Origin: Nocardia arthritidis
GTDB taxonomy: Bacteria > Actinomycetota > Actinomycetes > Mycobacteriales > Mycobacteriaceae
Assembly (NCBI RefSeq): GCF_011801145.1
Contig: NZ_CP046172.1
Span: 2,666,001-2,730,000 of the forward strand
Length of the DNA stretch: 64,000 nucleotides
Reading direction: 5' to 3'
Shown: positions 1 to 6,844 of the stretch, in pieces
Numbering within the stretch: position 1 is the stretch's first letter
Layout: each line of letters opens with the position of its first letter
Notes under the pieces: model-generated
The model's database searches: none
What the model saw: the letters and a program-made list of their open reading frames with translations, nothing else
Told to the model about the DNA's origin: nothing
Made by a program: the position numbers and the translations under genes

Positions 1-422
1 GGCTGGCCGCCGACGCGGGCGTCCCGGTACTGCTCGCCGCCGCCACCGCGGCCGCGACCGCGCTCACCACCGGCACCGTCGGCACCGCGTTCGCGGCGCG
101 ACCCACCCGCATGTCCGCCCGCAAATTCTGGGTGCGCCACGCCGCCGACAGCCGCGGCGCGCTGCTCATCGACGACGGCGCGGTGCGGGCCGTCGCAGGC
201 TGCCGCCGCTCCCTGCTCGCCGCGGGCATCATCGGCCTGCGCGGCAAATTCTCCGGCGGCGACGTCGTCGACCTGATCGCCCCCGACGATCGCATCGTCG
301 CCCGCGGCGTCGTCGAATACGACAGCACCGAACTGGAAGGCATGCTCGGCCGCTCGACCACCCAACTCCCGGAAAACATGCGCCGCGCGGTAATCCACGC
401 CGACGACCTCGTCAAGGTCTGA
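1..422 (+). CDS. proB: Glutamate 5-kinase, C-terminal part (5' end outside window)
   Basis: This is the 3' end of proB, whose product phosphorylates glutamate in the first step of proline synthesis. The reading frame is open from base 3 and ends at TGA 420-422. The visible part starts in the late kinase domain (a GT-V-GT-F-A stretch followed by RMSARKFW) and then gives a PUA domain of about 75 residues with [11 protein letters not shown] and [17 protein letters not shown] and the PUA tail are typical of actinobacterial ProB. The partner gene proA lies about 38 kb to the right on the same strand. The start and the ATP-binding residues are off the window. The identity is close to certain; only the length is unknown. 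Confidence 0.9.
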   Translation, partial: LAADAGVPVLLAAATAAATALTTGTVGTAFAARPTRMSARKFWVRHAADSRGALLIDDGAVRAVAGCRRSLLAAGIIGLRGKFSGGDVVDLIAPDDRIVARGVVEYDSTELEGMLGRSTTQLPENMRRAVIHADDLVKV

Positions 423-470
423 ACGCGGGCCGGTCTCGGTTCGCGAAGGTGTCGGTGCGTCAGGTGGGTG

Positions 471-526
471 GTCGCGCCGCTACGACGACGTAATCGCCCC
501 AGGTAGGCGCTTGGTGCGTTGGTATG
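471..526 (+). repeat. Left arm of inverted repeat, unit 1
   Basis: This 56-bp arm pairs with 772-827; I see only one or two mismatches by eye. RNA spanning it could fold into a long stem with a loop of about 245 nt. Confidence 0.7.
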
Positions 527-771
527 TGGTGCGGCGGTTTCCCAGTCCGGCTGCCTCTGTTCCCGCTTAGCCCCCAGTTTCTCGCGCGGCACACCCACGC
601 CAGTTATCTACGTATCCAAAGCTAAAACTGTGCCGCCGCACCCCTTGTCGAAAGACGCGCCGCGCGACACGCCGCTGGTTTTCGTGGACGGGGTGTGGCA
701 GTTGCGAACGGGGTGCGGCAGCGGCAACGTGCGCGGAGTGTAGGGCTCGCGCGGTGTGAACGCTACCGCCG

Positions 772-827
772 AGTACCAACGCACCACGCGCCTACCTGGG
801 GCGATTACGTCGTCGTAGCGGCGCGAC
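772..827 (-). repeat. Right arm of inverted repeat, unit 1
   Basis: This is the reverse complement of 471-526 with only one or two differences. It contains the core CGTCGTAGCGGCGC. Confidence 0.7.
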
Positions 828-1043
828 CGCCAACTCAGCGCGCCGATCCCTCCCAACTGGGGCGGAATCCGGAACGCCGACCACGTAGCAACTTCGGTCG
901 AGTCGTCGTAGCGGTGCGCCCGCCAGGCCTGCCGAGCCGAAACTCGTGATTCCCACCCAGCATTCGGCGCTCGCGCTGGCCATGGCGTGTGCGGGAAGCC
1001 AATTGCTATGCCGGAATCGGAGTTTCGGTGCGCCAGGTAGGTA

Positions 1044-1098
1044 GTCGCGCCGCTACGACGACTTGATCGCCCCCGGTAGGCGTGTGGTGCGTTGCATG
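1044..1098 (+). repeat. Left arm of inverted repeat, unit 2
   Basis: This is a diverged copy of 471-526 and pairs with 1238-1293. Confidence 0.65.
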
Positions 1099-1237
1099 TG
1101 GTGCGGCGGTTTAAATCTGAGCTGCCGCACCCCTTGTCGGAAGACGCGCCGCGCGACACGCCGCTGGTTTTCGTGGACGGGGTGTGGCAGTTGCGAACGG
1201 GGTGTGGGGCTCGCGTGGTGTCGGACCGCTACCGCCC

Positions 1238-1293
1238 CATGCCAACGCACCACGCGCCTATCTGGGGCGATTACGTCGTCGTAGCGGCGCAAC
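1238..1293 (-). repeat. Right arm of inverted repeat, unit 2
   Basis: This is the imperfect reverse complement of 1044-1098 and a near copy of 772-827. Confidence 0.65.
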
Positions 1294-1378
1294 CAACTGT
1301 TCATCGCACCGATTCCTCCGAGCCGCGATGCGAACAGTGGTGCCCGCGAACGTCATTCGTATGCGAGGTGGTTTGCGG

Positions 1379-2566
1379 TTAGCTCGGGATGACGCCGGGT
1401 TGGTCGGTGTCGCCGCGGGGGGTGCTTCGGTCGACGGCTGGGATGGGGCCGGTTATGCCGGGTTGTCCGCCGGGGTCGGGGAGTGGGGCTGGTTGGCTCG
1501 GGGGTGGGATGACGCCGGGTTGGCTCGGTTGGGTCGGCGGTTGGCTGGGTGGGACCGGGGCCGGTTGTGGTGGCGGCGCTGGCTGTTGGGTTGGTTGCTG
1601 TGGTGGTGGTGCCGGTTGTTCGGTTGGTGGTGCGGGTTGTTGAGTTGGTGCGGGCTGCTGTGGTGGTGCCGGTTGTTCGGTTGATGGCGCTGGCTGTTGA
1701 GTCGGTGGTGCTGGCTGCTGCGTTGGTGCCGGTTGGTCGGTCGGCGGGGCCGGTTGTTGTGTCGACGGCGCCGATTGGGTTGGCGGCGTTGGCTGTTGGG
1801 TTGGGGGTGGTTGGGGGGACTCGGTGGAGGGGGCCGTTGGTGGAACCGGTTGGGGGGCCTGGTCTTTGGGGTGCGGGGTGGCCTGCTCTGGGACGGGCTG
1901 GGGCGTTTGGGTTTCCGGCGGGGGTGGGCCCTGTTGCGGACGCTGTGGTTGCTGATCCCGTTGCGGTGGTGCGGGTTCGGTTTGCTGCGGTTGGGTTCTG
2001 GGCTGGGGCTGGGCCGGGGCGGTGTCGGGGCCATTGGGCGGGGCGGGCAGGGCGGGGACGCCGGTGCCCGCGAGGCTGTAGGCCGGTTTGTAGATCATGT
2101 TCATGGCGAGCACGGCCTCTTGCCGCAGCGTCTCCTGTGCCATCTGCGCATCGATGACGTGTGCGGCCTCCAGCAGTTGCGCTATCGCGCCGATCGGACC
2201 CGTATTGCCCGGCGGCGCAACGGCGATCTTCACCGCCTCGGCGGCCGCGGCGACCGCACCGAGGCGCGCGCCGACCTGGCCGAGCACCGCGGTGAGTTCG
2301 TCGACTGAGGCGGCGAAGCTGCGGGTGCTCGTGTATGCGGCGTCCGCGGCGGCACCCTGCCAGCCGGTCGCGTTCATCACTCGGTCGGCGCCGCCGCGGG
2401 TGAGCGGGAATGCGGTGGCGAGCGTGCCCGCGACCTCCAACCAGGCGGCCGCGGCCTTCAGGATTTCCGCAGCGTCGATCTGCTGGGCCTTGGCGTAGAT
2501 CTCCTCGTGCGTCAGCGATTCGAAGTGTTCCATCGAGCTGATATAGGTGGGGTCCGTTCCGGTCAT
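1379..2566 (-). CDS. PPE-like type VII secretion substrate with proline/glutamine-rich tail
   Basis: This 395-residue protein has a helical N-terminal domain (about residues 1-175) with a W-x-G turn (ATGWQGAAADAA), the layout of ESX/PPE-type substrates. From about residue 185 it becomes a low-complexity tail of repeated QQPAPP-like units. ATG 2566 overlaps the stop of the 64-residue ORF (ATGA) and follows a GGGG-rich ribosome site, so it is preferred over a start 14 codons earlier. The neighbours are an EspG-like chaperone and a small helical protein, so the group looks like a substrate-chaperone operon lacking the core secretion ATPases. No classical PPE motif is seen, so PPE-like describes fold and context. 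The tail may sit in the cell envelope or outside the cell. Confidence 0.72.
   Translation of the reverse strand: MTGTDPTYISSMEHFESLTHEEIYAKAQQIDAAEILKAAAAWLEVAGTLATAFPLTRGGADRVMNATGWQGAAADAAYTSTRSFAASVDELTAVLGQVGARLGAVAAAAEAVKIAVAPPGNTGPIGAIAQLLEAAHVIDAQMAQETLRQEAVLAMNMIYKPAYSLAGTGVPALPAPPNGPDTAPAQPQPRTQPQQTEPAPPQRDQQPQRPQQGPPPPETQTPQPVPEQATPHPKDQAPQPVPPTAPSTESPQPPPTQQPTPPTQSAPSTQQPAPPTDQPAPTQQPAPPTQQPAPSTEQPAPPQQPAPTQQPAPPTEQPAPPPQQPTQQPAPPPQPAPVPPSQPPTQPSQPGVIPPPSQPAPLPDPGGQPGITGPIPAVDRSTPRGDTDQPGVIPS
1540..1830 (-). repeat. Degenerate tandem repeats encoding the Pro/Gln-rich tail
   Basis: The stretch repeats imperfect units around GCCGGTTGTTCGGTTG and similar TGG/GGT-rich blocks on the plus strand. 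They encode the QQPAPP/TEQPAPP units of the PPE-like protein. Such repeats are prone to length changes. Confidence 0.6.
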
Positions 2567-2757
2567 GACCGCACCCCACGGCGGATAAGCCTTGTGCGGG
2601 AGTCCCATTCGGCGGCTGCGCGGTCCAGCCCGCCGCCTGGCTGTGTTGCCGCTACGAATCCGGTATCGGCTCGTCCTTGCCAGGAGACGAGCTGGAGCAC
2701 GGATACATCCGGCCGGATTTCGACGCAGGGCCTATGGGCGCCCGGCTCCGCATTCAT
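2563..2757 (-). CDS. Hypothetical 64-residue protein within the ESX-like operon
   Basis: This ORF lies between two ESX-related genes. Its ATG at 2757 overlaps the TGA of the upstream 124-residue gene (ATGA), and its own TGA at 2563-2565 overlaps the ATG of the downstream PPE-like gene in the same way. Double ATGA coupling is strong positional evidence that it is translated. The product has a central SWQGRADTGF stretch (a W-x-G) and a basic C-terminus (RTRLIRRGVRS); no family is recognised. It may be a second small partner of the secreted pair. The alternative is that it only bridges translation between its neighbours. Confidence 0.5.
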   Translation of the reverse strand: MNAEPGAHRPCVEIRPDVSVLQLVSWQGRADTGFVAATQPGGGLDRAAAEWDSRTRLIRRGVRS

Positions 2758-3128
2758 CGGGGCAACCTCGACTGCACGGCGCGCAATGCGGCGGCATTGG
2801 CGGCGTCGGCCTCCTCGTACAGCCCGGCGCTGAGCAGGAAGGCCTCCTTCATCCGGTACGCGGCCTCGATATACCGGTCGAGCAGCGCGGCGGCATCGCG
2901 CGCCTTGTGCCCGAAACCGGCCTGGAGCTGCTGCGCTGAGACAAAGCCGCCGAAACCTGTGAGATCCGAGACGGATTCGAGCCGCTGGCGCAGGTAGTGC
3001 AGCTGTTCGGCCTGGTTGTCGTACATCTGCGCACACCGTCGCGCCGCGGCCGGATCGAATTGCACACCGCCGCTTTGCACCTGGGCCTTGAACCGGGCGA
3101 TGTCGGCGCGACTGGTCTCGATCGTCAT
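2754..3128 (-). CDS. Small helical ESX/EspC-like secretion-associated protein
   Basis: This 124-residue, mostly helical protein has no signal peptide or membrane segment. Near the C-terminus it has YEEAD (Y104 to D108), matching the YxxxD/E signal of type VII secretion substrates, placed after a long helix as expected. A glycine-containing turn (GFGGF, about residues 58-62) separates two helical halves. It is 83 bp downstream of the EspG-like gene on the same strand and overlaps the next ORF by ATGA. A secreted partner of the PPE-like protein, as PE and PPE proteins pair in mycobacteria, is the natural reading. Family membership (EspC/WXG-like) is inferred from size and motif, not from strong sequence identity. 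Confidence 0.6.
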   Translation of the reverse strand: MTIETSRADIARFKAQVQSGGVQFDPAAARRCAQMYDNQAEQLHYLRQRLESVSDLTGFGGFVSAQQLQAGFGHKARDAAALLDRYIEAAYRMKEAFLLSAGLYEEADAANAAALRAVQSRLPR

Positions 3129-3211
3129 GGTGCACCCCTGAATCGGTCGGTCCGCTCAGCGTAGCGGGAAGCCGAGTGTCCGGTCAGCAATAGTTCTCCG
3201 TTATGCGTTCG

Positions 3212-3925
3212 TCAGCGGACCTGTGCGGGAATGCGTTTCTGCAGTTGCGCGGCTATCTGTTCGGCGGCCGCCGGGACGATGTGCACCTCGGCGCCCGCCC
3301 GGAGTAGATAGCGCCCGTCGCCTTTGACGTCGATCCAGGTGTAGTGGACCGGTGGTTGCGGTGTCGGTTGGTCGAGCCGCGATTCGATGCGGATATGCCC
3401 TTCTGCCGTATGCGGTTTCAGGAGCAGCCGCCGAATCAGCTGGGCCACGCGCTGATCCGCGGTCCGGTCGCCGTCGTCGTGCACCGCGGATGTCGCGGCG
3501 GATCTGGCCGGCTCGTGTCCCGGCGGCGTCTGCGGCAGCAGTGCCGCGATACGGACGCCGAGTTTACCGCTGTGGCCGATCGAAATCCGCACCCGCCCAC
3601 CGTAATCCGGTGAACCGCCGGGCTCCTGCACGGCGAGCACGGCGTGATCGAAGATGGCGCAGGCGAGCATCCGCAGCTCGGTGCCGGGCCGGTGGCCGCC
3701 GCCGACCGCGACGATTCTGGTGTGCGGCCGGGCCAGGATGCGCAGGCACGCGGACAGATCCGGATCGCCGCCGAGCGGAAGTCGTTCGGCGAGTTGGGTG
3801 CGCAGCTTCTCGGCCTCGGTGTCGGTGCGCGGCGTCTCCAGAATCCGGATCGGATACGGGTGCCGATCGGTGTCTGTTTCCCGCCAGATGTGGGCGAACT
3901 CGTCCGGGGTGAAGGTCCAGCTCAC
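3212..3925 (-). CDS. EspG-family ESX secretion-associated chaperone
   Basis: EspG proteins are cytosolic chaperones that bind PPE-type substrates and pass them to the ESX machine. This 237-residue protein begins MSWTFTPDEF..IW with a GTG start at 3925 and has the mixed alpha/beta composition and paired repeats of actinobacterial EspG. The middle contains RIVAVGGGHRPG followed by a strand-rich VRISIGHSGKLGV segment. It is the first gene of a minus-strand group with two candidate secreted proteins, which fits the role. No EccA-E components are in the window, so the secretion channel must be encoded elsewhere. Confidence 0.75.
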   Translation of the reverse strand: MSWTFTPDEFAHIWRETDTDRHPYPIRILETPRTDTEAEKLRTQLAERLPLGGDPDLSACLRILARPHTRIVAVGGGHRPGTELRMLACAIFDHAVLAVQEPGGSPDYGGRVRISIGHSGKLGVRIAALLPQTPPGHEPARSAATSAVHDDGDRTADQRVAQLIRRLLLKPHTAEGHIRIESRLDQPTPQPPVHYTWIDVKGDGRYLLRAGAEVHIVPAAAEQIAAQLQKRIPAQVR

Positions 3926-4057
3926 CGTTAGATCACATCCTCACCGCACCCACGAACTCGGACTAGCGTAGCTGTGATCCCGCCAGGATTACCGGCTAAC
4001 GCAACGGTGAATTCTGGGATATATCCAAACAACCCCTTTGGTTATCGCTTGTCACAC

Positions 4058-4082
4058 GGGCTGGGACACCCTGTCCCAGCCC
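4058..4082. promoter_or_regulatory. Perfect 11-bp inverted repeat upstream of the biosynthetic operon
   Basis: GGGCTGGGACA (4058-4068), spacer CCC, TGTCCCAGCCC (4072-4082). It is 23 bp upstream of the likely GTG start at 4106 and lies in the only intergenic space before the operon, also upstream of the divergent espG. Its symmetry suits a dimeric repressor, though a transcript hairpin is possible. No regulator gene is adjacent. Confidence 0.6.
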
Positions 4083-4105
4083 CGGTTATCAGGGGTGATG
4101 GGAGT

Positions 4106-6844
4106 GTGTTTGTGCAGGTACTCGGAGCGTGGACCGATAGCGAGACATTCGCCGCAGTCGCGGGTGGCAAGGCACGCGGTCTGCACGCGCTGCACAACGC
4201 CGGATTCCGGGTCCCGAACTGGGCCGTTCTGGGCACCGACGCGTTCACCTGGTTCCTCGCCGAATACGATCTGACCCGGGCTGTGATAAACGTCACGACC
4301 GCCGAGGATCTCGAAACCGCGCTCGCGGCGGCGGCCGAATTGCGCGCCGAAATAGCCGGCGCGGAGCTGCCGCCGGCCATCCGCGAGCTGATCGGTGCGG
4401 CCTACGAACGGATCGGCGGCGGCGCCATCGCGGTCCGCTCCTCGGTGGTCGCCGAGGATGGTGCCGGGTATTCCTATGCGGGACAGTTCGATTCGTACCT
4501 GAACGTGCACGGCGCCGACGCGGTGGCCGAGCGGGTGCGCGACTGCTGGATCTCGGCGTTTTCGGAGCGGTCGCTGCGCTACGCGTTCGCGCATGATCAG
4601 CCGCGGGCCACCGCGGCCGCGGTGGTGCTGCAGCGTTTGGTGCCCGCGCGGGTGAGTGGGGTGTTGTTCACGGCCAACCCGGTATCGGGCGCCGCGGACG
4701 AACTGGTGTTGAGCGCGGTGTACGGGCTGGGTGAGGGACTGGTATCCGGCTTCGTCGACGCCGATTCGGTGATCGTCGACAAGGCCTCCGGTGTGGTGAC
4801 CGATACCGTGGTCGGGGACAAGGACCGCAGTTATCTGCCCGCGGCGGGCCAGGGAAGTGAAGTGCGGGAGGTGGATTCGGCACTGCGCGAGCGAATAAGC
4901 CTGTCCGACAGTGAGATCGCCGAGCTGGTGGCGATCGGCCGCAAACTGGAGGACGGTTTCGGTGCGCCGCAGGATGTGGAATGGGCCATCGACGACGACG
5001 GGATCTGGTTGTTGCAGTCGCGCCCGATCACCACGGCGATCGGCGCGCCCGTCGACGCGATCATCATGGGCGCGGGCGAGGACGTGCCCGACGGTGAACT
5101 GCGAATCTGGGATAATTCCAACATCATCGAAAGTTTCAGCGGCATCACCTCGCCGCTCACCTACACCGTCGCGGCGGATATCTACGGCCGGGTGTACCGC
5201 GGATACGCCGAGTCGCTGCGGGTGCCCGCCGCCCAGCTGCGCCAGACCGATAGCTGGACTCCGGTGCTGCTCGGTTACTTTCATGGACGTGTCTACTACA
5301 ACCTGCTGCACTGGTACCGAATGGTCGGCATCGCGCCCGGCTATCCGCTGAACCGGCGGGTGCTGGAGGCGGCGCTCGGAGTAGGCGAACCGCTGTCCAC
5401 CGAACTCGCGAAAACGCTGCGCCCGTTCACCTTCGGCAATCCGCTGGCCCGGCTTCGGTCGCGGGCCGTTACCACGGCCACCTACCTGCGCAGACTCAAC
5501 GGAATCGACGATCTGGTCGAGGAGTTCCTCGACGATTTCTACCGGGTGTACGACGAATACGACGCCATCGACTACACAACGATTTCCGGCGCGCAGGCGT
5601 ACGCCGCGTACCGGCGGGTGGACCGGGATCTGGTGCGGCGCTGGGGACCGCTGATGGTGCTCGACGCGATCCTGTTGACCACCACCGGATTACTGTTCGC
5701 GCTGACCAAACTGCTGCTGCCGAAGGCACCGGAATGGTTCATGTACGCCATCGTCGGGCCGGGCGCCGACGTGGAGTCGGCGGAGCCCGCCCGCGCGATG
5801 ACGGCGCTCGCCGCGGCGGCGCACGCCGATCCGGAACTGGCCGCGCTGGTGAATTCGACGGCGCCGGAACGGATCTACGCCGAGCTCCAGCGCACCGGCC
5901 GCACCGAATTCCTGGCGCTGGTCGACGACTACCTGAACCGCTATGGGTACCGCAGCCTCGACGAACTGAAGCTGGAAACGCCGGATCTGCGCGAGGATCC
6001 GTCGGGTCTGTTCGTCATGCTGCGCAGCGCGCTCGGCCGGGCGGCCGATACGGCGCTGCCCGGCGCCGAACCGGTGGACCGGCGCGCCGAGGCCGAAGCC
6101 TATCTGGACGAGCGGCTGCGCGGCTGGCGGCGGCGCGTCTACGAACGGTTGCGCGGCAAGGTTTCCCGGTGCGCGGGCCATCGCGAGCGGCTGCGCTTCT
6201 GCCGGACCAGGGCCTTCGGCATGGTGAAGCGGATGCTGCGGACGATGGGCCGAGATCTGGTGGCGCGCGACATGATCGACGATTTCGCCGATGTGTTCTA
6301 TTTGACCATCGATGAATTGCGGAACTGCTACGACGGCGCGGAAGCCGCGGATCTGCGCCCGCTGATCGTCGCGCGTAAACGCCAGCGCGCCAAGGATGCC
6401 GGGCTGGTCGCGCCCGCGCGGTTCGTCACGCACGGAACATCCTTCGGACGGGCCGAACTGGCCGAGCAGGGATGGGTGCCGATCGCCGATACCCCGGCCG
6501 CCGAGGCGGGCACCGTGCTCACCGGAACGCCATCGGCCGCCGGAACAGTCGAGGGGATCGCCGTCGTCGTCGACGAGCCGCGCGATGTCGCGGGCGGCAT
6601 CTTGATCGCCTACCGCACCGACCCCGGCTGGGTCGCCGCGCTGCCGTCGGCGACCGCGCTGATCATCGAGCGGGGCAGCCCGCTGACCCACGTCGCGATC
6701 GTGGCGCGGGAACTGGGAGTGCCGACCGTGGTCCAGGTCCCCGACGTCACCCGGAAGATACGGACGAATATGCGAATCAGAGTCGACGGCGCCGCCGGAA
6801 CGGTCACCGTGCTGTCCGAAGGAGATGACCGCGATGACCTATGA
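4106..6844 (+). CDS. Phosphohistidine-type phosphotransferase (PEP synthase N-domain / rifampin phosphotransferase-like)
   Basis: This family splits ATP and moves a phosphate through a swivelling histidine domain. The 912-residue product has an N-terminal ATP-grasp part with AVRSSVVAEDGAGYSYAGQ (about residues 108-127) and QDVEWA..LQSRPIT (about 289-310). A long variable middle (about 320-800) follows, then a C-terminal mobile domain with GSPLTHVAIVARELGVPTVV; the phospho-acceptor is His862. The PEP-binding TIM barrel of true PEP synthase is absent, and the order ATP-middle-His matches rifampin phosphotransferase. It probably phosphorylates a small molecule. GTG 4106 is preferred because AGGGGTGATGGGA precedes it; an upstream start at 3974 would run through the palindrome. 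It overlaps the next gene by 11 bp. The substrate is unknown. Confidence 0.72.
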   Translation: MFVQVLGAWTDSETFAAVAGGKARGLHALHNAGFRVPNWAVLGTDAFTWFLAEYDLTRAVINVTTAEDLETALAAAAELRAEIAGAELPPAIRELIGAAYERIGGGAIAVRSSVVAEDGAGYSYAGQFDSYLNVHGADAVAERVRDCWISAFSERSLRYAFAHDQPRATAAAVVLQRLVPARVSGVLFTANPVSGAADELVLSAVYGLGEGLVSGFVDADSVIVDKASGVVTDTVVGDKDRSYLPAAGQGSEVREVDSALRERISLSDSEIAELVAIGRKLEDGFGAPQDVEWAIDDDGIWLLQSRPITTAIGAPVDAIIMGAGEDVPDGELRIWDNSNIIESFSGITSPLTYTVAADIYGRVYRGYAESLRVPAAQLRQTDSWTPVLLGYFHGRVYYNLLHWYRMVGIAPGYPLNRRVLEAALGVGEPLSTELAKTLRPFTFGNPLARLRSRAVTTATYLRRLNGIDDLVEEFLDDFYRVYDEYDAIDYTTISGAQAYAAYRRVDRDLVRRWGPLMVLDAILLTTTGLLFALTKLLLPKAPEWFMYAIVGPGADVESAEPARAMTALAAAAHADPELAALVNSTAPERIYAELQRTGRTEFLALVDDYLNRYGYRSLDELKLETPDLREDPSGLFVMLRSALGRAADTALPGAEPVDRRAEAEAYLDERLRGWRRRVYERLRGKVSRCAGHRERLRFCRTRAFGMVKRMLRTMGRDLVARDMIDDFADVFYLTIDELRNCYDGAEAADLRPLIVARKRQRAKDAGLVAPARFVTHGTSFGRAELAEQGWVPIADTPAAEAGTVLTGTPSAAGTVEGIAVVVDEPRDVAGGILIAYRTDPGWVAALPSATALIIERGSPLTHVAIVARELGVPTVVQVPDVTRKIRTNMRIRVDGAAGTVTVLSEGDDRDDL

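Larger units (their letters stand above)
423..1378. repeat. Gene-free region with two copies of a long inverted-repeat element
   Basis: No convincing gene lies between proB and the PPE-like gene. Two related units are present, about 450-850 and 1023-1320. Each has a left arm of about 55 bp (471-526; 1044-1098) and a right arm (772-827; 1238-1293) that is nearly its reverse complement. The arms share the core CGTCGTAGCGGCGC. Between the arms the units also share a direct repeat of about 80 bp (636-718 and 1125-1203). Short ORFs here are by-products of the repeat. Related arms occur at 29963-30375. It resembles a MITE-like or intergenic repeat family; no transposase or target-site duplication was seen. 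Confidence 0.7.

Noticed and set aside
608..1159. Several overlapping ORFs (60-180 codons) in the repeat region
   Set aside because: They arise on both strands from the inverted repeats and share translated repeat words; no ribosome sites.
3974..4105. N-terminal extension of the phosphotransferase from a GTG at 3974
   Set aside because: It would translate through the perfect palindrome, has no family match, and a better ribosome site precedes GTG 4106.
4106..6844. Annotation as true PEP synthase
   Set aside because: The C-terminal PEP/pyruvate-binding barrel is missing, so PEP formation is unlikely.
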